In this document: positions 55,644 through 64,000 of the stretch, one piece after another
How the letters are laid out: every line of letters begins with the position of its first letter
Position numbering within the stretch: the first letter of the stretch is position 1
Source of the DNA: an uncultured Flavobacteriaceae bacterium
Lineage (GTDB): Bacteria; Bacteroidota; Bacteroidia; Flavobacteriales; Flavobacteriaceae
Direction: 5' to 3'
Assembly: GCA_943789365.1 (NCBI GenBank)
Contig: CALSTV010000001.1
Coordinates: 434,001-498,000 of the forward strand
DNA length: 64,000 nucleotides
The notes under the pieces: model-generated
The model's input: the letters and a program-made list of their open reading frames with translations, nothing else
Databases searched by the model: none
What the model was told of the DNA's origin: nothing
Made by a program: the position numbers and the translations under genes

Positions 55644-56816
55644 ATGGGAACTGCTAAAACCTTTATAATTGGCTTTTTATTTATAAGCCTTCAAATACTT
55701 GGGCAATCTAGTTTTACACAGATTGACAATTCCTCTAAAAGAGTTCCCAACTCGATACAATCTTATCAGGAAATAGCCCAATACTTAACAAAAGATTTCA
55801 CCAACGACATAGAAAAGTCTAGAGCCCTTTATATTTGGATAAGCCATAATATTTCGTACAATGTAGATCTCTTGAACAACTTACCAAAATACACTTCCCA
55901 GGAGGCTATTATTGAAGAAGTCATGCAAAACAGAAATGGAGTTTGCCAGCACTATGCGGACCTCTTTTTAGTTATGAGTAATTCAATAGGATTACAAACC
56001 TATACGATTTCTGGATATTCCCGAAATACGGATGGAGAAATTGCTGAAATTAGCCATGCCTGGAACGCCATAAAAATAGATTCAAACTACTTTCTTTTAG
56101 ATATCACTTGGGCTGCTGGTCATGTGACAGAAGACGTCTTTTACAGAAAATTCAACGACAATTTTTTCCTTAAAACACCTCAAGAATTTATAGCAGACCA
56201 CATTCCTTTTGATCCGGTATGGCAATTTCTTGACAACCCCATTCGCCACAAAGATTTTTCAGAACAGAGTTTTGAAAAACTAAATATTCCCAGTGACTAT
56301 CCATTTAAGGAAATTCTCAAAAGTATTGATTCTTTGGATGCCATTGCAATACTAAAAACATCAAATTCAAGAATTATTCGTTGTGGAACCTCCAACCAAC
56401 TCATAAAAAATCAGATTCAAAATAACCTCAATAGCATTACATCTATCGAATTCAACACAGCCGTAGACACCTTAAACTTTGGCATAAAGAATTACAATAC
56501 CTACATAGACGCAAAAAACAACAAATTCAAAAATCCAAAATTAAACGACGAAGAAATTAAAAGCTATATTTCAAATGCGGAAATTGGCATTAAAACGGCC
56601 AATGAAATGATGCTTAATTTGACAGCAACAGATGAAGAACTCAGCTTTTCCTTAAACCATGAAAGGAACCGACTCCCAAAGCTTATAAAAACTGTTGAAA
56701 CTGAAAAAGATTTTGTGGATCGTTACATTAAAAAATGGAAACCATTGCGAGCTACAATGTTTTATTCGTTTAAAGCAAACAAGATAAATACAAGTTCAAA
56801 ACCTGTGTTGTTTTAG
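55644..56816 (+). CDS. Secreted transglutaminase-like protein
   Basis: The 390-residue protein has a signal peptide (TFIIGFLFISLQILG, then QS) and a transglutaminase-like core with all three catalytic residues: Cys in NRNGVCQHYADLF, His in EISHAWNAIKID and Asp in YFLLDITWAAGH. It is the only motif visible; the C-terminal 200 residues are helical and unknown. Such proteins often act as periplasmic cysteine proteases. It follows the glycosyltransferase by 36 nt. Confidence 0.83.
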   Translation: MGTAKTFIIGFLFISLQILGQSSFTQIDNSSKRVPNSIQSYQEIAQYLTKDFTNDIEKSRALYIWISHNISYNVDLLNNLPKYTSQEAIIEEVMQNRNGVCQHYADLFLVMSNSIGLQTYTISGYSRNTDGEIAEISHAWNAIKIDSNYFLLDITWAAGHVTEDVFYRKFNDNFFLKTPQEFIADHIPFDPVWQFLDNPIRHKDFSEQSFEKLNIPSDYPFKEILKSIDSLDAIAILKTSNSRIIRCGTSNQLIKNQIQNNLNSITSIEFNTAVDTLNFGIKNYNTYIDAKNNKFKNPKLNDEEIKSYISNAEIGIKTANEMMLNLTATDEELSFSLNHERNRLPKLIKTVETEKDFVDRYIKKWKPLRATMFYSFKANKINTSSKPVLF

Positions 56817-56834
56817 AGATACACGTCCCTATTT

Positions 56835-57455
56835 CTATAAAACATCCAAACTTCCTTTCCCTTCTCTTACAATTTCAGGATAACCACTAGTGAGATCAAT
56901 TACTGTAGAAGCAAGATTATCTCCATACCCGCCATCAATAACCAAATCTACTTTAGAAGCCCATTTTTCATAAATCAGCTCTGGATCTGTTGTATATTCT
57001 AACAACTCATCTTCATCGTGAATCGAAGTAGATATTATTGGATTCCCTAATAGAGACACTAACTCAATGGCAATCTCATTGTTAGGAATTCGTATGCCCA
57101 CCGTCTTTTTATTCTTGAATGCGTTGGGTAAGGTTTTTGCCCCAGGTAAAATAAAAGTATAAGGACCAGGCAAAGCTCTCTTTAAAAGTTTAAATGTTGA
57201 AGAATCGATTTGCTTGACATAATCTGAAAGATTGCTTAAATCTTTACATATAAAGGAGAAATTCGCCTTTTCAAGCTTGATTCCTTTTATCTGAGCAATT
57301 TTCTGCAAGGCTTTGATATTGGTAATATCGCAACCCAAACCATATACCGTATCTGTAGGATAGATAATCAAACCTCCACGTTTTAATACAGTAACCGCCT
57401 TTTGAATTTCTCGGGGACTTATATTCTCTTTATAAATTTTTATCAGCTCAGGCAT
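56835..57455 (-). CDS. Sua5/YciO/YrdC family protein (threonylcarbamoyl-AMP synthase type)
   Basis: The product has the fold's hallmark IIYPTDTVYGLGCDITN, followed by KANFSFICKDLSNLSDYVK and TVGIRIPNN, and PIISTSIHDEDELLEY. Enzymes of the family form threonylcarbamoyl-AMP for tRNA t6A37. I chose the ATG at 57455 (MPELIKIYKENISPREI) over a TTG at 57485. The segment ends as in the YciO branch without the extra Sua5 domain, so function as TsaC is likely but YciO is possible. Confidence 0.85.
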   Translation of the reverse strand: MPELIKIYKENISPREIQKAVTVLKRGGLIIYPTDTVYGLGCDITNIKALQKIAQIKGIKLEKANFSFICKDLSNLSDYVKQIDSSTFKLLKRALPGPYTFILPGAKTLPNAFKNKKTVGIRIPNNEIAIELVSLLGNPIISTSIHDEDELLEYTTDPELIYEKWASKVDLVIDGGYGDNLASTVIDLTSGYPEIVREGKGSLDVL

Positions 57456-57554
57456 GCAACATTGAATTTGTACAAATATAAACAATCTTCAAGATTCATA
57501 AAAAAAGAACAAAAACACATCAATAGTATTATAAGATTGCTATATATTCACCAC

Positions 57555-58376
57555 ATGGTTAACAATGCAGTTCAAAAACAATTCGAGGGATTTCTTCAAA
57601 GTAATTCTCTACTCCTGGAATCTTCTATCGTACTCCCTTTTGAACAGTTCGTCTTTAAAAAAAAGCGACCTCTTAAAAATTTGGATCTCGTCATAAACGA
57701 CAATTTAATGCTTGGAAAACGTGTAGAATATTTTTTCAAACACTACCTTGAAAATTATACAGAATTTTCCATTTCTAAAGAAAACATTCAAATTTTTAAA
57801 GGAACAAGAACCCTAGGAGAACTAGATTATATCCTACAAAAAAACAAGCAATCATACCATATAGAACTGGCTTATAAATTTTATTTATACAACCCCAATC
57901 AAAGCACAGAGGAATTAGAAAATTGGATAGGTCCTAACAAAAAAGACGCTTTACTTGCAAAAGTTGACAAACTCAAACACAAACAATTCCCTCTCTTAAA
58001 AACCGAAGAAGCCATAGAAGCTTTAGAACTGCCAATTGAAACACATAAAAATATTTTACAGCAACAATGTGTTCTAGGTCAATTATTCATTCCTAAAGAC
58101 TATATGAATTATGTCTTTAAAGAAATCGACCCACAGGCTATTGTGGGATATTATGAATCGTATACTGTTTTTCTAAACACAAATCATTCAGACTATTATT
58201 ACTATATCCCGTCGAAACAAAACTGGCTCGTACCTCCAGAATTACACACAAATTGGTTAACCTATGAAGCCATCAACAACGAACTCAAGGAAAACATGGC
58301 ACAAAAAAAAGCTACTTTGCTTTGGTCAAAACACATACGTGGAAAAACAAGTTCATTATTTATTACATGGTGGTAA
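57555..58376 (+). CDS. DUF1853 family protein
   Basis: From the ATG at 57555 the product is 273 residues. It shows the DUF1853 layout: YFFKHYLENYTEFSISKEN, then GELDYILQKNKQSYHIELAYKFYL and WIGPNKKDALLAKVDKL. The GELDYIL...HIELAYK part resembles a PD-(D/E)XK nuclease-like core. The function is unknown. The frame is open upstream to 57402 but that overlaps the divergent YrdC gene and is not conserved-looking. Confidence 0.8.
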   Translation: MVNNAVQKQFEGFLQSNSLLLESSIVLPFEQFVFKKKRPLKNLDLVINDNLMLGKRVEYFFKHYLENYTEFSISKENIQIFKGTRTLGELDYILQKNKQSYHIELAYKFYLYNPNQSTEELENWIGPNKKDALLAKVDKLKHKQFPLLKTEEAIEALELPIETHKNILQQQCVLGQLFIPKDYMNYVFKEIDPQAIVGYYESYTVFLNTNHSDYYYYIPSKQNWLVPPELHTNWLTYEAINNELKENMAQKKATLLWSKHIRGKTSSLFITWW

Positions 58377-58473
58377 ACGCCCGCTTTTTTTAAAAGCCAT
58401 TCAATCGTCAAGAATATAAAACTGAACTGAAGTAAAAACAAAATTTTTAGCTCTCATTTTTCAGTCAAAAGAG

Positions 58474-58481
58474 TATATTTG
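58474..58481 (+). promoter_or_regulatory. -7 promoter box of the DUF4494 gene
   Basis: TATATTTG matches TAnnTTTG and lies 33 nt before the ATG at 58515. Confidence 0.55.
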
Positions 58482-58514
58482 CTTTTCAAAATTTAAATCT
58501 AAAACAAAACATAT

Positions 58515-59051
58515 ATGTGGTACGAAGTTAAAATTAAATACAGCAGAATTGACGAAGATGACAGAACGAAAACTTTTAATCAGCCGTATTTATTTGATGC
58601 GATGTCATTTACAGAAGCAGAAGCCAGAGCAATAGAAGAAATGCAACAATACATTTCTACTGAATTTAAAATTACAAACATAAAAGTAGCCAACTTCGCG
58701 GAAATCTGTCCAAACGAACACGGAGACAGATGGTTTAAATGTAAATTATCATGTATTTCTTTAGACGAAGAAAAAGGTACAGAAAAAAAATCGAACTCCT
58801 ACATTTTAGTGCAAGCCAATGATGTAAAAGATGCTTACGATGTTTTAGCAGCTAGCTTAGCAGATACTGTAGGTAATTTTGAAATTCCAAGCGTACAAGA
58901 ATCTCCAATCCTAGATGTCTTTCCCTACTACAGCGGTGAAGAAGAAGGGCCTTTAAATGAGGAAATTCCAGAAAATTACGTTCCTGTATCAGAAAACAAC
59001 TCGGAATCTGAGTTAGAGGAAGAAGAAGAAGTTGTGATTAGCGAAGAATAA
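58515..59051 (+). CDS. DUF4494 domain protein
   Basis: The 178-residue product starts MWYEVKIKYSRIDEDDRTKT, continues with SFTEAEARAIEEMQQYI and RWFKCKLSCISLDEEKGTEK, and matches DUF4494 of Bacteroidota. A very acidic tail of about 20 residues (ELEEEEEVVISEE) follows the domain. It is probably cytoplasmic; function is unknown. A strong terminator ends the transcript. Confidence 0.85.
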   Translation: MWYEVKIKYSRIDEDDRTKTFNQPYLFDAMSFTEAEARAIEEMQQYISTEFKITNIKVANFAEICPNEHGDRWFKCKLSCISLDEEKGTEKKSNSYILVQANDVKDAYDVLAASLADTVGNFEIPSVQESPILDVFPYYSGEEEGPLNEEIPENYVPVSENNSESELEEEEEVVISEE

Positions 59052-59095
59052 GTTTCGTGTTTGTCACTGGTAGATAATGCCAACAAAATACAAAT

Positions 59096-59127
59096 AAAAA
59101 ACGAGCAGCTTACTGCTCGTTTTTTTT
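59096..59127 (+). terminator. Intrinsic terminator of the DUF4494 gene
   Basis: ACGAGCAG-CTTA-CTGCTCGT (59101-59120) followed by seven T, preceded by A-run; 45 nt after the stop. Confidence 0.92.
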
Positions 59128-59164
59128 AGGTCATTGCTATATACTCCTACCTGTTATGCAAAAA

Positions 59165-59192
59165 AAAGGCCATCACTTACATGATAGCCTTT
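59165..59192 (-). terminator. Intrinsic terminator of the symporter gene
   Basis: Minus-strand arms AAAGGCTATCA and TGATGGCCTTT (one G-U pair) are followed by a T-tract at 59164-59159; 24 nt after the stop at 59216. Confidence 0.88.
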
Positions 59193-59215
59193 CTTTAAAA
59201 CTCTATAAATTCTTC

Positions 59216-60838
59216 TTACCAGAACATAGCGTACAATGCAACTAACACAATCATAATTGCAAATGACCCTATATTAAACATAGGAGAAGTCTCAAAAATA
59301 CCCTTCTTCAAGTCTATTCCTTTTTCATCTTCCGCTCCTTTGTTTTGCAACAAACTAACAGCAGCAATAATAACCATAGTGATCACAGCTGTTAAGCCCA
59401 TTTGATCCATCCAAGGTAAATTTAAACTTTCAGATTTTAAAAGTACGGCTACAGGAATGGAAGCCAAGGCTCCCCAAATAGCTCCTTTATTTGTTGTTTT
59501 CTTCCAGAACAACCCTAACATAAATACCGCCAAAATACCTGGACTTACAATTCCAGTGTACTCTTGGATAAATTGAAATGCTTGATCAATCCCTCCCAAA
59601 AGAGGGGCCATAATAGCTGCGATGATCAAAGCAACAGCGGCAGAAATTCTTCCTACATTTACTGTCTTTTTATCACTCGCATTCTTATCTATATATTGTT
59701 TGTATATGTCCATTGTAAAAATAGTCGAAGTTGAATTCAACATCGAAGCCAACGAAGACACAATCGCAGCTGCTAAAGCCGCAAAAGCCACACCTTTCAA
59801 CCCAGTAGGCAAGAATTGCAACAACCATGGATATGCTTTATCAGCAGCATCCAAAGACGGCATATTCAACATACCATCAGCCCCTAAACTAGCCATCAAA
59901 GCAGGATCATTTACAATCACATAAGCAGCGATTCCAGGAATCACTACGATAAATGGAATAATCAATTTCAAACCTGCTGCCAATAAAATACCTTTTTGAG
60001 ATTCTTTTAAAGACTTAGCCGCAAGTGTTCTTTGGATAATGTACTGGTTGAATCCCCAATAGTACAAGTTCGCAACCCATAAACCACCTACAAGTACACC
60101 AATACCAGGTAAGTTATGATACTGGGCATGATCTTTTTCAAGAATCATATTAAAACGATCTGGAGCAGCATCAAAAACTGCTACCATACCTTGCCAAACA
60201 CCTTCTCCTCCAGAAACTGTATTCAAAGCTAAGTAGGTTGTAATCAAACCTCCAAACACTAAAAACACCACCTGAATGATATCTGTCCATGCCACAGCTG
60301 AAAGTCCACCGTATAAAGAATAGGCCGCCGCAAACAACGACAATCCAACAACAGCATAAATCATATCTACACCAATTATAGTCTCAATAGCCAAACCTCC
60401 TAAATAAAGGACTGAAGCCAAGTTCACAAAAACATACAAACCAATCCAAAAAACAGCTAATATTGTCTTTAGATTAGTAGAAAAACGTTTCTCAACAAAT
60501 TCGGGAATTGTATACAAGCCTTTCTCTATAAATATTGGCAAGAAATACTTCCCTACAATGATAAGTGTAAAAGCAGCCATCCATTCATAAGAAGCAATTG
60601 CCAGTCCTAGTGCAAAACCAGAACCAGACATTCCAATAAATTGTTCTGCCGAAATGTTTGCCGCAATTAATGAAGTACCAATTGCCCACCAAGGCAATGA
60701 CTTACTCGCTAAAAAATAATCTTCTGCATTTTTCTGATGCCCAGCTTTATCTCTTGATACCCAGAGACCAACCCCTAAAATAAGGATCGCGTAAGCAACA
60801 AAAATAAAGTAATCCCAAAAATGAAATCCTGTTGTCAT
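59216..60838 (-). CDS. Sodium:solute symporter (SSS family, SGLT-like)
   Basis: The 540-residue protein has about 14 hydrophobic segments. Typical SSS sequences are visible: YFLASKSLPWWAIGTSLIAANISAEQFIGMSGSGF near residue 45 (seen in pieces), AAYSLYGGLSAVAWTDIIQ near 175 and FAALAAAIVSSLASMLNSTSTIF near 355. These resemble the sugar-transporting SGLT branch, so sodium-coupled uptake of a sugar or inositol is likely. The ligand is not evident. It is transcribed alone with its own terminator. Confidence 0.9.
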   Translation of the reverse strand: MTTGFHFWDYFIFVAYAILILGVGLWVSRDKAGHQKNAEDYFLASKSLPWWAIGTSLIAANISAEQFIGMSGSGFALGLAIASYEWMAAFTLIIVGKYFLPIFIEKGLYTIPEFVEKRFSTNLKTILAVFWIGLYVFVNLASVLYLGGLAIETIIGVDMIYAVVGLSLFAAAYSLYGGLSAVAWTDIIQVVFLVFGGLITTYLALNTVSGGEGVWQGMVAVFDAAPDRFNMILEKDHAQYHNLPGIGVLVGGLWVANLYYWGFNQYIIQRTLAAKSLKESQKGILLAAGLKLIIPFIVVIPGIAAYVIVNDPALMASLGADGMLNMPSLDAADKAYPWLLQFLPTGLKGVAFAALAAAIVSSLASMLNSTSTIFTMDIYKQYIDKNASDKKTVNVGRISAAVALIIAAIMAPLLGGIDQAFQFIQEYTGIVSPGILAVFMLGLFWKKTTNKGAIWGALASIPVAVLLKSESLNLPWMDQMGLTAVITMVIIAAVSLLQNKGAEDEKGIDLKKGIFETSPMFNIGSFAIMIVLVALYAMFW

Positions 60839-61261
60839 AGTGTTAAAGTGTTTGGTTTAATTCAAAATAATGCGCTAATCTATTGAATTTAATTGTAAAA
60901 ATTCAAGAAAAACCAGATATTAAACGTAGTTATTACACTTATTAACTGTTAAAACATCTGACAATTAATGTAGTAACAACTATTAAGTATGGTACTTAGA
61001 CAAAAAGATACTACGCAAAAGAAACAGTACAACTTAATTTCCAAAAAATGCTGTAAGAATAATTGGTATGGAAATTGTATAATCGACGCCAAAACACTAA
61101 AACAAAAAGATAAATATTTTACAAAAACAAACAACTGTTTATAAATTTACCTAAAATCTTTGAATTTATTTAAGAAATGTATGATTATCCATATTTTTCA
61201 TTATATTTATTTTAATGTATTATTTATTTTGAATAAATCATCTACCCCCCCCCAGACGAAG
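60839..61261. other. Spacer between symporter and adhesin genes with a C9 tract
   Basis: The 423-nt spacer is AT-rich and has no other gene. Its notable element is a run of nine C at 61245-61253, 8 nt before the adhesin ATG. An ATG at 61181 is in the same frame as the adhesin and reads through the C-run. Confidence 0.6.
61245..61253 (+). repeat. Homopolymeric C9 tract upstream of the adhesin start
   Basis: Nine consecutive C in AT-rich surroundings. Such runs are prone to slippage; here the run lies between a possible upstream in-frame ATG (61181) and the ATG of the signal peptide (61262). Confidence 0.9.
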
Positions 61262-64000
61262 ATGAAGAAATCAATAATATACATATGTATCGTTCTGACA
61301 GCGTATCTGTCTAATGCTCAAACCAAATCGATTCCTGCTGGCTCAGTGATTTTGGACATGGGAGTTGTGCCTCAAACTGAAGAAAATGCCCTACTTCCTT
61401 ATGGCTTAGTATACACACTGATTAAAAATTTCGACACTCCAGTAATTTGGTCTATCAATACTTCCAAAGCAAAGGATGGAATTGACTTTACTGTTGATGG
61501 TAAAGATTTTAAGGGAGGGCCTTTTATCATAGAATCTACATACTTAACCCAATCCGTATTAGACGAAATTGCAATTTGGGTGGCAGACGGTGTTGTTACC
61601 CACACTACACTCTCAAATGTTATCATCCCGCTGCACAAAGAGCTAGAGTTTTTTGCAAATTGGGTATTAGACACAGATAACGGAGATATCGCAGAACCTT
61701 ATATCCAAGCGGCCGGCATCCCCATTTCAGCATACAGAACATCACTCCCTACAGGGCTCACAAATTGCGATGATTTGTTTATTTTACCCCACGCAGACCC
61801 TACTTGGACCAATCATGGAGAGAGCCTATTTACCTGGAATGCACCCACAACAGAGCCCGGAGGACACGCTGGTTGGATATGGGCCGGTTGTCATGCCGTA
61901 TCAGTATTAGAAGGACTTGTTGACCCAAATAACAATACTCGAAGAACCAATTTTCTAAGTGTAGACCCTACTACGGCTCCACCAGCGGTACCTACAAGCT
62001 ACGGCCTTATCAACTTTGGGAATCATGCAGACGCTTCAGGTTCTACGCCCTACCAATCTGCCTATCCAGGCGATCCGTTTATGCAATTTATGGGACTAAC
62101 AGACAATGCGCATAGCGGCGGTTCTGAGCAAATATTTCTACCTTCAAATACAGGTGGTTGGAGAAGTACTACGAAAATTGGTGCCTGGGACTCAAACCAA
62201 ATAAATGTACTCAATAACAACTCTCCAGGTGAGGCGGCACTGATTGCCTTTGGGCCAGGGATGGGAGACACGAGCAGAGGTTATATCATGTATGAAGGAG
62301 GGCATAGGCTAGACAATGGAACGGAAGCAGAAAATGTAGCCGCCATTCGTGCTTTTATGAACTTCTCTTTTGACGCACCTACTGGACAAGTCCCAACCAT
62401 TCTCGAAAACAGCTCCCCTCCAACTTCCATTGCTGGAGGTCAGTATATTGATTTTGACGTCACAGGAACCATTCCCGGAGGTGGAACCCCCACTTATACA
62501 TGGACAACCTCCTGCGGAACCGCAACATTTGATGACAACACCATTGCCACACCACGATTGACATTTACTACCCCCTTGAGTAATGAAAGTTGCCTGGTGA
62601 CAGTTACCGTAGAGGATTCCTGTGGTAGATCTTCTATCAGCTCCTGGAATATTACGGTTACAGCAGGACCAACCGCTCCAGTTGCAGTGGACGATGCTGT
62701 ATCTACCTACAACACCTCCAACATCGCTTTCAATGCCTTAGTCAACGATACAGATGCAAATGACAATATAGACCCAACATCATTTACGCCAACATCAAAT
62801 CTAACCGTTGCTGGAGGGACCTTTATACACAACGGAAACGGAAACGTCGCTTTTATTCCTACCGTTGCCTTTTCAGGAACAGCTACACTAGATTACCAAA
62901 TTTGTGATACCACTTTGGGCACACCGCTTTGTGACACAGCAACCATAACTGTTACAGTACTTGACAGTCCCTGTAATCTCGGCGAAACAGTAATACGCAC
63001 TACAGCATACCCTAGCAGTATTGAAGATGAAAACAAATGGAAAAACGAAAACAATGCTTTAGGAGCTCCAGACGGTTCATTTTCGGATTCTGATGATGAC
63101 AACGGAGCGTTTATAGAATTTGACTTGGGTGCAAATACCACCATTGCCTTAGGAACGGATGTCATATTTACTTTATTCAGCGACGATGGAAAAGCAAATA
63201 CAGGAACCATAGAGTTTGGCTCTACAACCAGTTATACTGAAGGAATATCCTTGCCTGTCACAGTAAACACGAAGGACCCAAATACGGAGACCTACACTTA
63301 TACCGTTGTAAACCAAAACCTGAGATACATAAAGGTAAGCGCCATTAAGGATTTTGGTATTGAATCTATTACCTACGAAACAGAAACCTGTTCTACCGTT
63401 CCCGACACAGATGGCGATGGAATTATTGACACTATTGATATTGACAGCGATAACGACGGTATTATAGATATCACAGAGAGCGCGGGCAATGAACCCTACG
63501 GAGATGAAGATGGTGACACAATTCTGAATTTTGAAGACAACAACGACAACGGAAACGGAGGCGATAGCTCAACGACCAACTATACAGATACTAACAACGA
63601 CGGGATTCCGAATGTATATGACACAGACAATGACGGAGTACCGAATCATTTGGACTTAGATTCAGACAATGATGGTATTCCCGACAATATCGAAGCACAA
63701 GGTACACTTACCTATATAGCGCCTACAGGAACCGTGGGAACAAATGGGCTCGACAGCGCATATGAAATAAGCGACTCCTTATCGGATGCCGGATTAACAC
63801 CTCAAAACACCGATGGCACTGACAATCCGGATTATCTGGATACCGATTCCGACAATGAAGGAGCAAATGATACTACAGAGGCCGGGCTCACACTTTCTGG
63901 AACCGTTGGAAACAATGGTTTAGATGATAATTATGATACTGGAGACAACTATATTGATATCAATGGAGATTTTGACTACAGTCAGTCAGACAATTTTCCC
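61262..64000 (+). CDS. Large secreted adhesin-like protein, 3' end outside window
   Basis: The frame is open from 61262 to the window edge (913 codons). It starts with a signal peptide ([20 protein letters not shown]). Residues about 150-380 form a globular domain with [12 protein letters not shown] and [11 protein letters not shown], which hints at an amidotransferase-like fold but is not conclusive. Next are PKD- or Ig-like domains ([20 protein letters not shown]) and a discoidin-like or PEP-CTERM-like sandwich. From residue about 715 come thrombospondin type 3-like calcium loops ([38 protein letters not shown]). Such giant proteins usually end in a T9SS domain and serve adhesion or gliding. 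An in-frame ATG at 61181 would add 27 residues ahead of the signal peptide through the C9 run. Confidence 0.85.
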   Translation, partial: MKKSIIYICIVLTAYLSNAQTKSIPAGSVILDMGVVPQTEENALLPYGLVYTLIKNFDTPVIWSINTSKAKDGIDFTVDGKDFKGGPFIIESTYLTQSVLDEIAIWVADGVVTHTTLSNVIIPLHKELEFFANWVLDTDNGDIAEPYIQAAGIPISAYRTSLPTGLTNCDDLFILPHADPTWTNHGESLFTWNAPTTEPGGHAGWIWAGCHAVSVLEGLVDPNNNTRRTNFLSVDPTTAPPAVPTSYGLINFGNHADASGSTPYQSAYPGDPFMQFMGLTDNAHSGGSEQIFLPSNTGGWRSTTKIGAWDSNQINVLNNNSPGEAALIAFGPGMGDTSRGYIMYEGGHRLDNGTEAENVAAIRAFMNFSFDAPTGQVPTILENSSPPTSIAGGQYIDFDVTGTIPGGGTPTYTWTTSCGTATFDDNTIATPRLTFTTPLSNESCLVTVTVEDSCGRSSISSWNITVTAGPTAPVAVDDAVSTYNTSNIAFNALVNDTDANDNIDPTSFTPTSNLTVAGGTFIHNGNGNVAFIPTVAFSGTATLDYQICDTTLGTPLCDTATITVTVLDSPCNLGETVIRTTAYPSSIEDENKWKNENNALGAPDGSFSDSDDDNGAFIEFDLGANTTIALGTDVIFTLFSDDGKANTGTIEFGSTTSYTEGISLPVTVNTKDPNTETYTYTVVNQNLRYIKVSAIKDFGIESITYETETCSTVPDTDGDGIIDTIDIDSDNDGIIDITESAGNEPYGDEDGDTILNFEDNNDNGNGGDSSTTNYTDTNNDGIPNVYDTDNDGVPNHLDLDSDNDGIPDNIEAQGTLTYIAPTGTVGTNGLDSAYEISDSLSDAGLTPQNTDGTDNPDYLDTDSDNEGANDTTEAGLTLSGTVGNNGLDDNYDTGDNYIDINGDFDYSQSDNFP

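Noticed and set aside
1-64000. tRNA, rRNA or CRISPR loci
   Set aside because: No cloverleaf-like segment, rRNA signature or regularly spaced repeat was found by reading both strands.

Overview
The window is AT-rich chromosomal DNA from a marine-type flavobacterium (Bacteroidota, probably Flavobacteriaceae). The signs are gldF/gldG gliding genes, type IX secretion (T9SS) C-terminal sorting domains, promoters of the Bacteroidota form TAnnTTTG with an upstream TTG, many genes without Shine-Dalgarno sites, a formylglycine sulfatase beside sugar-acid catabolism genes, and long RHS/YD-repeat proteins of the DUF6443 type. No rRNA, tRNA or CRISPR was seen.

Layout. 1-4200: a truncated phoH, a SAM hydrolase-family gene and one gene carrying both GldF and GldG. 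4490-8900: an anaerobic formate module (pflB, pflA, OFA-type MFS transporter). 8865-26000: an accessory block. It holds a complete YD-shell gene (25951-22892), a frameshifted RHS gene (22744-17877) with three small downstream genes, and two displaced RHS 3' ends (10867-9989 and 9170-8865). Between these sits a putative mobile element (ORF6N protein, RadC-like protein, two overlapping tyrosine recombinases, a P-loop ATPase, a divergent XRE regulator). 26700-34750: a sugar-catabolism operon (Dabb protein, enolase-superfamily dehydratase, aldehyde dehydrogenase, RhaT transporter), two secreted beta-sandwich proteins and a sulfatase, suggesting use of a sulfated deoxysugar polysaccharide. 34850-41200: a FUSC-family membrane protein with a partner, and a 1158-residue protein that fits PPi-dependent PEP carboxykinase. 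41400-49400: a complete trp operon, trpE-G-D-C-F-B-[FG-GAP T9SS protein]-A. 49400-60900: housekeeping genes (thioesterase, menA, mnmA, YwqK-like, holA, HsdR_N-like, glycosyltransferase, transglutaminase, Sua5/YrdC, DUF1853, DUF4494, sodium/solute symporter). 61262-end: the start of a very large secreted adhesin-like protein with Asp-rich calcium-binding-type repeats.

The most notable observation is a classical trp attenuator ahead of trpE. A 16-codon leader peptide contains three consecutive Trp codons. It is followed by a terminator and an alternative antiterminator pairing that starts right after the leader stop codon. Other observations: a C9 tract in frame upstream of the adhesin start; a 21-bp perfect palindrome present both upstream of and inside the ORF6N gene; RHS tip cassettes that both begin at the same YPFG core codons; a terminator-type hairpin in the leader of the sugar operon; a 17-unit heptanucleotide repeat; a fused gldF-gldG; and a pflA lacking a canonical start at the expected place.
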